DNA of 52,235 nucleotides from Bacteroidota bacterium. GTDB taxonomy: Bacteria > Bacteroidota > Bacteroidia > Chitinophagales > Chitinophagaceae. Below the pieces are notes generated by a model. It was not told the origin of the DNA and searched no databases. It saw only the letters and a program-made list of their open reading frames with translations. This document shows, in pieces, positions 8,381 to 18,136 of the stretch. The number at the start of each line of letters is the position of its first letter. Within the stretch, counting starts at the first letter, position 1. The translations under genes were made by a program, and so were the position numbers. The stretch spans positions 1 to 52,235 of the forward strand of contig JAPLEO010000048.1 of NCBI GenBank assembly GCA_026391125.1. The letters are read 5' to 3'.

Positions 8381-10633
8381 ATGATTGCTTTTGCACCCTT
8401 GATCGCTTCCAAATTACAGATCCGTATAACGCAGGTAGAAGCTGTACTAGAACTTCTAGCAGAAGCAGCTACCATCCCTTTTATAGCTCGTTATCGGAAG
8501 GATAAAACAGGTGGACTTGATGAAGTGCAAATTCAACATATACAAGACGAGTCAAAATCTTTAAAAGAGTTTTTTGAACGCAAGGCATTTATTGAAAAAA
8601 CGATCATTGAGCAAGAAAAAATGACGGAGGCTATTCAGAAAAAACTGAATGCCGCAACAACTTTATCTGAGTTAGAAGATATTTACTTACCCTATAAACC
8701 AAAACGTAAAACAAAAGCACAAGCAGCTAGAGAAAATGGATTAGAGCCCTTTGCTTTGTTAGTTTTAGAGCAAACACCAACCCATTTGACAGAGGTTGCA
8801 GAAAAGTATCTCAATGATAAAGTACTTACTGTTGATGATGTTTTACAAGGTGCTAGAGATATCATTGCAGAAATGATCAATGAGGATGCAACTATTAGGG
8901 CTAAAATGAGAAAGTTGTTTGAAGGCACTGCACTGCTTCAGAGTAAGGTATTAACTGGTAAGGAAGTAGAAGGAATCAAATACAAAGACTATTTCGAATT
9001 TTCAGAACCGATTCATAAAATACCTTCACATAGAATTCTTGCTGTTCTTCGGGGTTTCCTTGAAGGATTTTTGAGAATGAGTATTTTACCATTAGAAGAT
9101 GACGCCCTTGCATTAACTGAAGCGCAATACATTAAGGGGATGACCGAGTCGGGTGATCAAATCAAAAAAGCCATTAAGGATGCATATCGTAGATTATTGC
9201 AACCAAGTTTAGAATCTGAATTTCGATCTGCACTTAAACAGAAAGCCGATGAAGAGGCAATTGCTGTATTTGCAGAAAACCTTCGTCAGTTATTATTGAG
9301 CTCACCTCTGGGCAGTAAAAGAATATTGGCTATTGATCCAGGGTATAGAACTGGTTGCAAAGTGGTTTGTTTAGATGAAAAAGGCGAGTTGCAAAAAACG
9401 GAACTCATCTATATACATGAGGCAAATCGTTTGTATGATGCTGAATATAAAATCAAGGAATTAGTAAAGAAATACCAAATAGAGGTATTCGCAATTGGAG
9501 ATGGAACGGCTGGAAGAGAAACTGAACAGTTTATTAAAAAAATGGAACTTGGTCTTCCAATATTTTTGGTGAATGAAGATGGAGCATCTATATATTCTGC
9601 CTCTGAGATCGCAAGAGAAGAATTCCCTGAACAAGATATTACAATTAGGGGAGCGGTAAGTATTGGTAGAAGATTAATGGACCCATTGGCAGAATTGGTA
9701 AAAATAGATCCGAAAAGTATTGGTGTTGGGCAATATCAACACGACGTGAACCAGTTTAGATTAAAAGAAAAACTAGACCAAACTGTGGTTAGTTGTGTAA
9801 ATAGTGTGGGCGTTAATTTAAATACAGCAAGCAAACATTTATTGAGTTATGTGAGTGGAATTGGGGCTGGACTTGCAGATAATATTGTAAAATACAGATC
9901 CGAAATAGGAAAGTTTACAGATAGGAATCAGTTGTTGAAAGTAACTAGATTAGGTGGTAAAGCATTTGAACAATGTGCTGGATTTTTAAGGATCCCCAAT
10001 GGCTCAAACCCACTTGATCAAAGTGCCGTGCATCCCGAAGCATATGGTGTAATTGAAAAAATGGCAAGCGATATTGGTATCGATATTAAATCGTTAATAG
10101 CTAATGAAGCAGTATTGAACAAAATTGATGCAAAGAAATATGTTTCAGAAGAATTAGGGGAACTTACCATAAAGGATATCCTAAATGAGTTGAAAAAACC
10201 CGGACTAGATCCTAGGTCTGAATTAGAGGAATTTGAATATGCATCCATCTATAAAATAGAAGATGTGCAAGTAGGAATGATCGTGCCAGGTGTGGTTACT
10301 AACATTACCCGCTTTGGAGCTTTTGTGGATATAGGAGTTAAGCAGGATGGACTGGTACATGTCAGTGAAATTGCCCATCAATATATCACTGACCCAAATG
10401 AGGTGTTGAAATTGAATGATAAGGTTCAAGTAAAAGTAATGGAAGTTGATATAGCAAGGAAGCGGATAGCATTGTCGATCAAACAAACCAAAGACGCACC
10501 AACGAAAGACCAGCGAAAACCAACTACTCCTCACCAAAATAATACAAAGCCAACACCTCAAAAAGAACAGGATCTTGCAGACCTGAGCGTTAATGATGCA
10601 TTGGCTTTGTTGAAGAAAAAATTTGGTAAATAA
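8381..10633 (+). CDS. tex: Tex-family RNA-binding transcription accessory protein
   Basis: This 750-residue protein shows the full Tex domain order. It has an N-terminal helical region with FIARYRKDKTGGLDE (about 36-50) and a YqgF/RNase H-like fold around ILAIDPGYRTGCKV (about 320). Helix-hairpin-helix motifs follow (LLSYVSGIGAGLADNIVKYR, then FTDRNQLLKVTRLGGKAF; about 490-540). An S1 RNA-binding domain (VGMIVPGVVTNITRFGAFVD to KRIALSIKQ; about 635-705) precedes a basic proline-rich tail. Tex binds nucleic acid and is linked to transcription and RNA turnover. The stop codon TAA (10631-10633) directly abuts the stop codon of the convergent DUF885 gene, with no spacer or hairpin between them, so transcripts of the two genes probably overlap. 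Confidence 0.93.
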   Translation: MIAFAPLIASKLQIRITQVEAVLELLAEAATIPFIARYRKDKTGGLDEVQIQHIQDESKSLKEFFERKAFIEKTIIEQEKMTEAIQKKLNAATTLSELEDIYLPYKPKRKTKAQAARENGLEPFALLVLEQTPTHLTEVAEKYLNDKVLTVDDVLQGARDIIAEMINEDATIRAKMRKLFEGTALLQSKVLTGKEVEGIKYKDYFEFSEPIHKIPSHRILAVLRGFLEGFLRMSILPLEDDALALTEAQYIKGMTESGDQIKKAIKDAYRRLLQPSLESEFRSALKQKADEEAIAVFAENLRQLLLSSPLGSKRILAIDPGYRTGCKVVCLDEKGELQKTELIYIHEANRLYDAEYKIKELVKKYQIEVFAIGDGTAGRETEQFIKKMELGLPIFLVNEDGASIYSASEIAREEFPEQDITIRGAVSIGRRLMDPLAELVKIDPKSIGVGQYQHDVNQFRLKEKLDQTVVSCVNSVGVNLNTASKHLLSYVSGIGAGLADNIVKYRSEIGKFTDRNQLLKVTRLGGKAFEQCAGFLRIPNGSNPLDQSAVHPEAYGVIEKMASDIGIDIKSLIANEAVLNKIDAKKYVSEELGELTIKDILNELKKPGLDPRSELEEFEYASIYKIEDVQVGMIVPGVVTNITRFGAFVDIGVKQDGLVHVSEIAHQYITDPNEVLKLNDKVQVKVMEVDIARKRIALSIKQTKDAPTKDQRKPTTPHQNNTKPTPQKEQDLADLSVNDALALLKKKFGK

Positions 10634-12379
10634 TTATCGGTTATAAAAACGCCATTCAGTTTTAAAATCTTTTTTAAGGTCTTGCTTTAATAAGATTGCT
10701 CTAACCATTTCTACTGGCATATTGTTCTCTTTGAGAATAGCATCGTGGAATTGTTTATAGGTCATCTTTTTAGTGTCAACTAATTCTTTTTTCAATTCAT
10801 AAAATTGGAAAGCTCCTGTCATATAAGCTAATTGATAGAGTGGCCCATAGTTACCTGTAAAAGATCTTCTTACTTCACCTTCAGCGTTGGCTCTTTCGTG
10901 TCCAACCCGATCAACTAGGAAGTCGATACATTGCTGAGGCGTCCAATTGCCTAAATGATAATTCAAAGAAAATATAATTCTAGCACAGCGATGCATACGC
11001 CAGAAAAGCATTCCAACGCGATCCTCTGGTGATCTTGGAAAATTCATGTCCCATAAAATAAACTCCCAATAAAGAGACCATCCTTCGGTCCAGAACGGAG
11101 TAAAAAACTTACGATAAGGTTTATACCGGTTATTCATAAAACCCTGTAGATGGTGCCCTGCAATGAGTTCATGGTGTACGGTTGCTCTTGAGAAATGGGG
11201 ATTGTTTCCGCGCATACTCATCAGTTTAGCATCTTCATCCATGGTATTGGTAGGGTAGGATATCATTAATGTTTCTCCGCCGAGGAAAAATGGACTTACC
11301 AATTGTTGTCTTGGTGTCATCATAATCATCCTCCAAGTTTCTTCAGCAATGGGGGGGATGGTTACTAAGTCGTTTTTTTTGATAAAGTCAACCGACTGAT
11401 TATAGAGGCCCATGATCATTTGGGGTTGTTCTCCTGCTGGTACATAAGTATTTTTTACTTTTTCCAACGCCGCTTTCCAATCTGTTCCCAATCCCATTTC
11501 CTTGGTGGCTTTTAACATTTCAGCATCACACCATGCGAATTCTTTGTTTGCTATGTCAACCAATTCTTCAGGACTATAATTGATCATTTCAAATTGTAGT
11601 TGACGAATCAATTCGTCTCTACCTATCGGATTGCCAACAATGCCACTTGCGTCGGGTTTTTGTAAACTCTTTTTGTTCCCTTTTCCTTTTAATAATGAAG
11701 CATAACTATCCATTGAAGAATCAATATTTCTATAAGGTTGTTGAATCCGCCAGGTAAAGTCAGGGTCATAACCATAATAGAAATCATAGACAGATTTTAA
11801 AGCATACTTTAATCCAAGGGCAGTTGATTCTGCTCTAGATGCAAGGCTCATATCAATCATAGGTTCAGCTCCCATTTTAGAACTGAGGGCTTGAATTTGT
11901 TTTTGCCAATCAAATAGCTGTTTTGACAAATTGGTGCTGTTTATTTTTGCGCCCCTTCTTCTGCTTTTTTCGAGCTCATAAATTTCATTTGCAAAAGGGA
12001 AATATTTGCTGATCTGTTGGAATTCTTTTTCTTCTTTATCTAATAGAAATAATTCATTGTTGATCTGACGTTTGAGTAAAATATAATCTACTCTTGAATC
12101 TGGTTTCATTTTTTCGAAATTCAAACCATCTAATTGTTTTAGATAGTCTTTGTTGAACTCGATCAACCGATTTCTACGTTCAGGTGAATTGAGAACAGTA
12201 TAGAATCGGGTAAGACTCCCTCTGTCTGCTTCATATTGCTGCATCAGGGGTTGTACATCGCTGGTTTGATAATAGGTATCTGTAGATTTACCAGTTTGTG
12301 CAAACAGGTGAATTTGAACTAAAAAGATAATTCCAGTAGAGAGCAGAATTGTTATCCTTTTCATAAGTGTTAATTTCAT
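10634..12379 (-). CDS. DUF885-family putative metallopeptidase, exported
   Basis: This 581-residue protein has an N-terminal signal peptide (MKRITILLSTGIIFLVQIHLFAQ). ATG at 12379 is used; ATG at 12364, five codons later, fits the signal peptide equally well. The metal-binding signature is H403-E404...H408-H409-LQ (HHELIAGHHLQGFM), the HExxGHxxQ-type motif of DUF885 (PF05960). Downstream features typical of the family are TEGWSLYWE and the C-terminal RSFTGNYGPLYQLAYMTGAF segment. Members are thought to be zinc-dependent peptidases; the substrate is unknown. Export suggests a role in periplasmic or surface peptide use. The gene is convergent with tex at zero distance and divergent from the DsrE-like gene. 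Confidence 0.88.
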   Translation of the reverse strand: MKLTLMKRITILLSTGIIFLVQIHLFAQTGKSTDTYYQTSDVQPLMQQYEADRGSLTRFYTVLNSPERRNRLIEFNKDYLKQLDGLNFEKMKPDSRVDYILLKRQINNELFLLDKEEKEFQQISKYFPFANEIYELEKSRRRGAKINSTNLSKQLFDWQKQIQALSSKMGAEPMIDMSLASRAESTALGLKYALKSVYDFYYGYDPDFTWRIQQPYRNIDSSMDSYASLLKGKGNKKSLQKPDASGIVGNPIGRDELIRQLQFEMINYSPEELVDIANKEFAWCDAEMLKATKEMGLGTDWKAALEKVKNTYVPAGEQPQMIMGLYNQSVDFIKKNDLVTIPPIAEETWRMIMMTPRQQLVSPFFLGGETLMISYPTNTMDEDAKLMSMRGNNPHFSRATVHHELIAGHHLQGFMNNRYKPYRKFFTPFWTEGWSLYWEFILWDMNFPRSPEDRVGMLFWRMHRCARIIFSLNYHLGNWTPQQCIDFLVDRVGHERANAEGEVRRSFTGNYGPLYQLAYMTGAFQFYELKKELVDTKKMTYKQFHDAILKENNMPVEMVRAILLKQDLKKDFKTEWRFYNR

Positions 12380-12437
12380 TGAATATACAACAATTTAAAA
12401 AGCAAATAAATCCTTACCTTAAATCAAAAATAGCAGC

Positions 12438-12968
12438 ATGAAAAAGTTGATTTTTATAGTATTCCTGTTTGTATTTACTGGTGCCATTAGCCAAGAAAAA
12501 TCAAATCCTTTGATAAAAGATTTTGGTTCAATTTTTGCAGTCCCTTTTGCTATCGAGAAACCCAACCCAACCTTACAATATAAAATACTGGTAGATGTTA
12601 ATACTGCAGCTGAAAAACCTGAAGTAATCAATGAAAACCTTGAAGCAGCAGCCAAAGTAGTTAATTTACATATATTGGGAGGTGTTCCAGAAAAGAATTT
12701 AAAGGTAGTACTAGTGGTGCATGGAGCAGCTGCATTCAATTTGATGAATAATGAAGCTTACCGTCAAAAATATGCTGTAGATAACCCCAATTTGCCTTTG
12801 ATCACTGCATTGCATAAAGCTGGCGTTAAAGTTTTTGTTTGTGGTCAAACCATTATCAAAAGAAATATTGATCAACAGAAACTAGCACCAGAGGTTACTG
12901 TGGCTTTATCTGCAATTACTACTATTACTAATTATAGTATCAATGGCTATACTGTGTTGAAATATTAA
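12438..12968 (+). CDS. Exported DsrE-family protein
   Basis: This 176-residue protein begins with signal peptide MKKLIFIVFLFVFTGAISQE. The mature part has the DsrE/DsrF-like fold pattern: a strand (YKILVDVNTAA), a helix with paired asparagines (INENLEAAAKVVNLHILGG), KVVLVVHGAAAFNLM, and VKVFVCGQTI with a cysteine at the position where DsrE-type proteins carry their sulfur-relay cysteine. Cytoplasmic DsrE proteins pass persulfide sulfur. This one is predicted to be periplasmic, so the role is unknown. It stands alone between the DUF885 gene (divergent) and the histidine kinase gene (81 nt downstream). Confidence 0.8.
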   Translation: MKKLIFIVFLFVFTGAISQEKSNPLIKDFGSIFAVPFAIEKPNPTLQYKILVDVNTAAEKPEVINENLEAAAKVVNLHILGGVPEKNLKVVLVVHGAAAFNLMNNEAYRQKYAVDNPNLPLITALHKAGVKVFVCGQTIIKRNIDQQKLAPEVTVALSAITTITNYSINGYTVLKY

Positions 12969-13048
12969 ACTGTAAATCTTGAAAATTGCATAAATTTATA
13001 GAGTGTTTGATATTCTATCTAACTCTTGATGAATAACTGATTTCCTTT

Positions 13049-15802
13049 ATGGAAGATCACTCTGTTGATAAGAAAAATTCTAAAATGGGTACCTTGATAG
13101 GTAACTCTTCTGTTTTTGAAAATCTCATTCAATTAGCAGCGTTACTTTTTGAGACGCCTATTATTTCAATTAGTAATTTAGTAAATGACAAATTGGATTA
13201 TCGGGCTTCAAAGGGATTGAATTTTTCAGATCTACCCGCGTACAATCCTTTGGCTGAATTTTGCATTAGTAAGAAAGGGATTCAAATTATTTCTGATTTT
13301 AAGAATATTGACCTTTTAGAAGGCACAAAATTGAGTGAGCCTTATGCTGGTTATCAATTTTATTGTGGTACTGCGTTATTAAATGAAAAAGGACAACTCT
13401 TAGGATTTTTTGAAATTGCTGATCATAAGCCCAGAGTTTTTTCAGAAAAAAAAATCGACCAATTTCAATTAATTGCTAATCAAATCAGTATTATTTTAAA
13501 GGAAGAATTGTTGGTTGCGATAGATAAAAATAGACTGAAAGTATTTGAATTGTCCCAACTAATAAAAGAGGAGGGATTAGCTAAAATAACCGAGAAAAAT
13601 TTATTGACAATATTTGATAAAGCCCCTACTGCAATGCTAATTGCAAGGCCCAATGACGGGCAGATTGTAATGGTCAATAAAGAACTTCAGAAACTTGCAG
13701 AGACTAATGAATTGGAATTGTTAGGGAAATATACCAGCGAATTCTATGCGTCTGAATCTGAGAGGAATTTGTTTTTTTCAGTGATGAAAGAAAAGGGGGC
13801 AGTAAAAAATCTTGAAATTGGTATAAAGAAAAATGATGGAACAATAGCAAGTTGTTTGGTTTCGTCTGAGCAAATCCTTTTTAAAGGGGAAACAATGCTA
13901 CTTTCTGGTTTTATTGATATCACAGATAGGAAAAGAGCTGAGCTATTAATAATACAACAAGAAGAAAGTTTCCGCTCGCTGTATAACCGAACTCCGGTCA
14001 TGCTTCATTCTTTGGATGAGAAGGGTAATTTTTTAAGTGTAAGTGATTATTGGCTTGCAAAAATTGGTTACCAACGTATACAAATTTTAGGGAAAAATGT
14101 CAGACAATTTTTCACGAAAGCCTCTATTCATGAATTTGTAAAAATTAGAATGCCCGAGCTTTTAATTAGGGGATATGACTTTGATATCCCTTACCAAATC
14201 ATTAAAAGGAATGGAGAAGTGATGGATGTTCTTGTTTCAACTATTATTGAAAAATCTCACGATAGTCAGGAAAGGAGATTTTTATCTGTCATGCAGGATG
14301 TAACAGAACGTAAAAAAATTGATAATGCCCTTCAAAAGTCAGAAGATAATCTAAGAACCATCTTTGAGAATACTAATATTGGATATGCATTGTTAGATGC
14401 GGATATGTTTATCGTTTCTTTTAATCAATCGATGCAAAAATTTGTAATGAATGATTTGCATAAAACTTTATACCTACACACTTATTCTATTTTGTATTTC
14501 GCTGAAGCTAGGCAACAAACTCTACTACAATCTATAAATGCTGTTTTAACTGGGAAAGTAATCAGTTATGAAATAAATTATGTTCAACCTAATGGAGACG
14601 ATCGTTGGTATAAAATGAATATGTTTCCTGTATTTAATAAAGAAACGATTGCGGTTGGCGTTGTGATGGCGGTTGAAGATATTAATGAAAGTAAACTGAA
14701 AGAAATTCATTTAAATAATGTGGTTAAGGAAATAACCGATTATAAACGAGCCCTTGATGAGTCTTCTATTGTGTTAATTACAAATGAAAAAGGACTAATA
14801 ACATATGCGAATGAATATTGTATGTCTATTACTCAATATTCATTGGATGAACTTCTGAATGAAGATTTGAGTTTCCTAGATTCGGGATTTCATGCTGATG
14901 CATTTTTTCAAGAAATGTGGGCTACTATTCAATCGGGAGCCATTTGGAAAGGAGAAATTCGAAACAAAACTAAAAAAGGAGATTTTTTCTGGGTAGACTG
15001 TACAATAGTTCCATTTGTTGACATAAAAGGGAAGCCATATCAATATATTGCAATTCAAAGAGACATTACTCAGACAAAGAATGCTGAATTTGAATTGAAT
15101 AAATCATTTATTCTCGTCAATGAACAAAATAAACGGCTCCTTAATTTCTCTTATATTGTTTCCCATAATCTACGTTCTCATACAAGCAACATTATTTCAA
15201 TATTAAATTTTCTTGAGAAAGAAGATTCAGAAACTGAAAAAGAAGAGTTAATGCAACACTTGAAAAGAGTTTCCCGTTCTTTAAATGATACTTTATATAA
15301 TTTGAATGAAGTTGTTTCAATTCGAAATAATATCAATTTAGTTATTGAACCGTTGAATTTATTTGAATACGTTCAACAATCGATTAGGGTTCTTGGAGAA
15401 CAGATCCGAATCAAGAATGTTGTAATCATTAACGGGGTTGATGAAAACTTCATGGTTCAGTATAATCCTGCATATTTAGAAAGTATTCTTTTAAACTTTA
15501 TTTCAAACGCTGTTAAATATGGCTCTCCTGAACGTCAAGCCGAGATTGAATTATCTATTGTTAATGAAAACAGTGAACTGTGTTTAAAAATCAGAGATAA
15601 TGGAATAGGAATTGATATGAAGAAAAATGGCGACAAGTTATTTGGAATGTACAAAACCTTCAATAATAATCCTGATGCAAGAGGGATAGGATTATTTATT
15701 ACCAAAAATCAAATAGATGCAATGGGGGGTAGGGTTGAAGTTGAAAGCGAATTGGGGAAAGGGTCTACTTTTAAAATCTTTTTTAGTCAAGAAAATCCAT
15801 AA
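13049..15802 (+). CDS. Multi-PAS sensor histidine kinase with N-terminal GAF domain
   Basis: This 917-residue kinase has no signal peptide or clear membrane helix, so it is probably cytoplasmic. Domains in order are GAF (about 25-160), four PAS/PAC modules (about 185-300, 305-425, 430-555 and 560-685; each closes with a PAC-like ITDRKRAE, VTERKKI, INESKLKE or ITQTKNAE), a HisKA-like dimerisation helix with H706 (FSYIVSHNLRSHTSN), and an ATPase domain (NFISNAVKYGS, IRDNGIGID, ARGIGLFITK, GKGSTFKIFF). It should autophosphorylate in response to small ligands or redox state. No response regulator gene is adjacent, so it is an orphan kinase or works with the LytTR regulator elsewhere (inference). 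A strong terminator follows immediately. Confidence 0.92.
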   Translation: MEDHSVDKKNSKMGTLIGNSSVFENLIQLAALLFETPIISISNLVNDKLDYRASKGLNFSDLPAYNPLAEFCISKKGIQIISDFKNIDLLEGTKLSEPYAGYQFYCGTALLNEKGQLLGFFEIADHKPRVFSEKKIDQFQLIANQISIILKEELLVAIDKNRLKVFELSQLIKEEGLAKITEKNLLTIFDKAPTAMLIARPNDGQIVMVNKELQKLAETNELELLGKYTSEFYASESERNLFFSVMKEKGAVKNLEIGIKKNDGTIASCLVSSEQILFKGETMLLSGFIDITDRKRAELLIIQQEESFRSLYNRTPVMLHSLDEKGNFLSVSDYWLAKIGYQRIQILGKNVRQFFTKASIHEFVKIRMPELLIRGYDFDIPYQIIKRNGEVMDVLVSTIIEKSHDSQERRFLSVMQDVTERKKIDNALQKSEDNLRTIFENTNIGYALLDADMFIVSFNQSMQKFVMNDLHKTLYLHTYSILYFAEARQQTLLQSINAVLTGKVISYEINYVQPNGDDRWYKMNMFPVFNKETIAVGVVMAVEDINESKLKEIHLNNVVKEITDYKRALDESSIVLITNEKGLITYANEYCMSITQYSLDELLNEDLSFLDSGFHADAFFQEMWATIQSGAIWKGEIRNKTKKGDFFWVDCTIVPFVDIKGKPYQYIAIQRDITQTKNAEFELNKSFILVNEQNKRLLNFSYIVSHNLRSHTSNIISILNFLEKEDSETEKEELMQHLKRVSRSLNDTLYNLNEVVSIRNNINLVIEPLNLFEYVQQSIRVLGEQIRIKNVVIINGVDENFMVQYNPAYLESILLNFISNAVKYGSPERQAEIELSIVNENSELCLKIRDNGIGIDMKKNGDKLFGMYKTFNNNPDARGIGLFITKNQIDAMGGRVEVESELGKGSTFKIFFSQENP

Positions 15803-15803
15803 A

Positions 15804-15835
15804 AAAAGCCTTCCAATAAAATTTGGAAGGCTTTT
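15804..15835. terminator. Bidirectional intrinsic terminator
   Basis: A perfect 13-bp stem, AAAAGCCTTCCAA (15804-15816) and TTGGAAGGCTTTT (15823-15835), has a 6-nt loop. With A-tract and T-tract on opposite sides it can stop transcription both of the histidine kinase (+) and of the convergent aldehyde dehydrogenase (-). Confidence 0.92.
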
Positions 15836-15845
15836 GAATTTTGTA

Positions 15846-17369
15846 TTAAAAGTCGAATTTAATTCCCTGTGCCAACGGTAATTTTTCGCTCCAATTAATG
15901 GTATTGGTTTGTCTACGCATATAAGCCTTCCAAGCATCACTACCACTTTCTCTTCCGCCACCTGTTTCTTTTTCTCCTCCAAAAGCACCACCAATTTCTG
16001 CGCCACTTGTTCCAATGTTAACATTAGCAATACCACAGTCGCTGCCGGTTTGTGAAAGAAATTTTTCCGCTTCACGCATATTTAAAGTCATGATAGCCGA
16101 AGACAATCCTTGAGGTACTCCATTTTGTAAAGCAATAGCTTCTTCAAGATGGCTATATTTCATCAGGTACAAAATGGGAGCGAATGTTTCATGTTGTACA
16201 ATGGCATACTCATTTTTTGCTTCAGCTATACAAGGGGTGACGTAACAGCCACTTTCGTAGCCTGGTCCATTTAGTACTTCACCTTTCACAATATAATTAC
16301 AACCTTGTTTTTCACCTTCTTCAATTGCCTTCAGATACATTGCAACTGCATCTTTATCAATTAAGGGCCCCATATGGTTCTGTGTATTGAGAGGGTCACC
16401 GATTTTTATTTGATGATAGGCTTTTACTAGTTTCTCTTTAAATTGTTCATATACTTTTTCATGTATGATCAATCTTCTGGTTGATGTGCATCTTTGACCA
16501 GCAGTACCTACAGCTCCAAAAACTGCTCCAATTAACGACATGTCTAAGTCGGCATGTTCAGAAATGATAATTGCATTATTACCACCCAATTCAAGGATGC
16601 TTTTTCCCAATCTTGCTCCAACTGCAGCGCTTACAGCTTTGCCCATTCTAGTGCTACCAGTAGCAGAAATTAAAGGAATACTTAGGTCATGGCTCATCCA
16701 CTCGCCTAATTCTCTTCCTCCTTGTACCAAGCAATTAACAGCTTCTGGAACCTGGTTTGTAGTAAAAACTTCTTGAACTATATTAAATATGGCAATACCA
16801 CATAACGGCGTTTTTTCGCTAGGTTTCCATACAGTTGTATTTCCACAGACCCATGCTAGTGCAGCATTCCAGCTCCATACCGCAACAGGAAAATTAAAAG
16901 CAGAAATGATGCCTACAATGCCCAATGGATGCCATTGTTCATACATCCTATGCGATGGGCGTTCGCTATGCATCGTTAATCCATATAATTGGCGGGATAA
17001 ACCAACAGCAAAATCACAGATGTCGATCATTTCTTGAACTTCACCCAAGCCTTCCTGTAAACTCTTTCCCATTTCATAACTTACTAATTTGCCAAGCGAT
17101 TCTTTCTTATTTCTAAGAGCTTGACCAACCTGACGTACAATTTCACCTCTTTTGGGTGCAGGCCAATTGCGCCATTCTTTAAAAGCTTCTTGTGATTGCT
17201 TAATGATTGTTTCGTAAGCTGCTTTATTTGTAGTTCCTACTGCGGCAATTAGTTTGCCATCAACAGGAGAAAAAGATTCGATAATTGGGCCATTGCTTTC
17301 AATCCAGGTACTACCAGTAGATACCCCTTTATTCAGAGCCTGAATCCCTAATTCTTTCAAAAAGTCCAT
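15846..17369 (-). CDS. ALDH7-type aldehyde dehydrogenase (probable L-aminoadipate-semialdehyde dehydrogenase)
   Basis: This 507-residue NAD(P)-dependent aldehyde dehydrogenase has N159 (SAFNFP), K182 (WKPSEK), general base E260 (LELGGNNA) and nucleophile C294 (GQRCTSTRR) in place. The C-terminal run GTSGAEIGGAFGGEKETGGG with RRQTNTINW is characteristic of family ALDH7 (antiquitin, AMADH, Pcd). That family oxidises alpha-aminoadipate semialdehyde/piperideine-6-carboxylate in lysine degradation. No other lysine catabolic gene is in the window, so pathway assignment rests on the family. A consensus promoter TACCTTTG sits 14 nt upstream of the ATG, and the gene ends at a bidirectional terminator, so it is a single-gene unit. 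Confidence 0.9.
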   Translation of the reverse strand: MDFLKELGIQALNKGVSTGSTWIESNGPIIESFSPVDGKLIAAVGTTNKAAYETIIKQSQEAFKEWRNWPAPKRGEIVRQVGQALRNKKESLGKLVSYEMGKSLQEGLGEVQEMIDICDFAVGLSRQLYGLTMHSERPSHRMYEQWHPLGIVGIISAFNFPVAVWSWNAALAWVCGNTTVWKPSEKTPLCGIAIFNIVQEVFTTNQVPEAVNCLVQGGRELGEWMSHDLSIPLISATGSTRMGKAVSAAVGARLGKSILELGGNNAIIISEHADLDMSLIGAVFGAVGTAGQRCTSTRRLIIHEKVYEQFKEKLVKAYHQIKIGDPLNTQNHMGPLIDKDAVAMYLKAIEEGEKQGCNYIVKGEVLNGPGYESGCYVTPCIAEAKNEYAIVQHETFAPILYLMKYSHLEEAIALQNGVPQGLSSAIMTLNMREAEKFLSQTGSDCGIANVNIGTSGAEIGGAFGGEKETGGGRESGSDAWKAYMRRQTNTINWSEKLPLAQGIKFDF

Positions 17370-17383
17370 AAAAATAATTTTGC

Positions 17384-17391
17384 CAAAGGTA
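17384..17391 (-). promoter_or_regulatory. -7 promoter box of the aldehyde dehydrogenase gene
   Basis: The minus strand reads TACCTTTG, an exact match to the Bacteroidota -7 consensus TAnnTTTG, 14 nt before the ATG at 17369. This implies a very short leader. No convincing -33 element was seen. Confidence 0.6.
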
Positions 17392-17437
17392 GGGAAAGGC
17401 CGCTTCTTAAAAAATTGAGAAAGACACCTGATGGAAG

Positions 17438-18136
17438 CTATTTACCCTTTGAAAGTTCTAGTAATTGGTCATACACAAAACTGTAGCTACTTCCAATTGG
17501 GATCTCCTTTCCAGATACAACCAGCTTTGTTTTACTAAATTTTTCAATCTTGTTTATAGGAACGATAAATGATCGATGTACCCTTACAAAATCTCTAGGA
17601 GGTAGTTTTTCCTGAATGCTTTTTAAGGTCATGAGTGTTAATACCGGATTGGGCTTAATATACAATTTGATATAATCGTCTAATGCTTCAATCAACTCAA
17701 TTTCCTTGAGATTAATTTTCATAATCTCATAGTTCACTTTTACAAAAATTGAGTTGAGCTGTAATTCTTGAGAACTTAAAAACTCTATATATTCTTTTGC
17801 CTTGTACACACCTTTTAAGAATCGATCATATTCAAATGGCTTTAGCAAATAATCAACCGCATCTACATTAAAGCCTTCTACTGCAAAATCTTTATAAGCA
17901 GTTGTAAATATTACTGGAGGTTTGTCGGTAAGGTTTTTATAAAATTGTAGACCATTTACATCTGGCATTTGTATATCAAGAAACAATAGGTCTACTTTAT
18001 TTTGAGAAAGCCAGTTTTTGGCTTCATCTGTATTGGTAAACACTTTATCAAGTTGGAGAAAGGAAATCTTTCCACAATACTCGTTGATCAATTGAAGCGC
18101 TAATGGCTCATCGTCGATGGCAATACAATGTATCAT
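17438..18136 (-). CDS. LytTR-family response regulator
   Basis: This 232-residue protein combines a receiver domain (residues 1-120) with a C-terminal LytTR DNA-binding domain (about 135-230). The acidic pocket D8/D9, phospho-acceptor D54 (LFLDIQMP) and K99 (YLLKPF) are present. The LytTR part contains IELIEALDDYIKLYI and FVRVHRSFIVPINKI. It is the partner of the LytS-type kinase immediately upstream: its ATG overlaps the kinase stop by 4 nt (ATGA), which suggests translational coupling. Target promoters are not evident from the window. Confidence 0.93.
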   Translation of the reverse strand: MIHCIAIDDEPLALQLINEYCGKISFLQLDKVFTNTDEAKNWLSQNKVDLLFLDIQMPDVNGLQFYKNLTDKPPVIFTTAYKDFAVEGFNVDAVDYLLKPFEYDRFLKGVYKAKEYIEFLSSQELQLNSIFVKVNYEIMKINLKEIELIEALDDYIKLYIKPNPVLTLMTLKSIQEKLPPRDFVRVHRSFIVPINKIEKFSKTKLVVSGKEIPIGSSYSFVYDQLLELSKGK

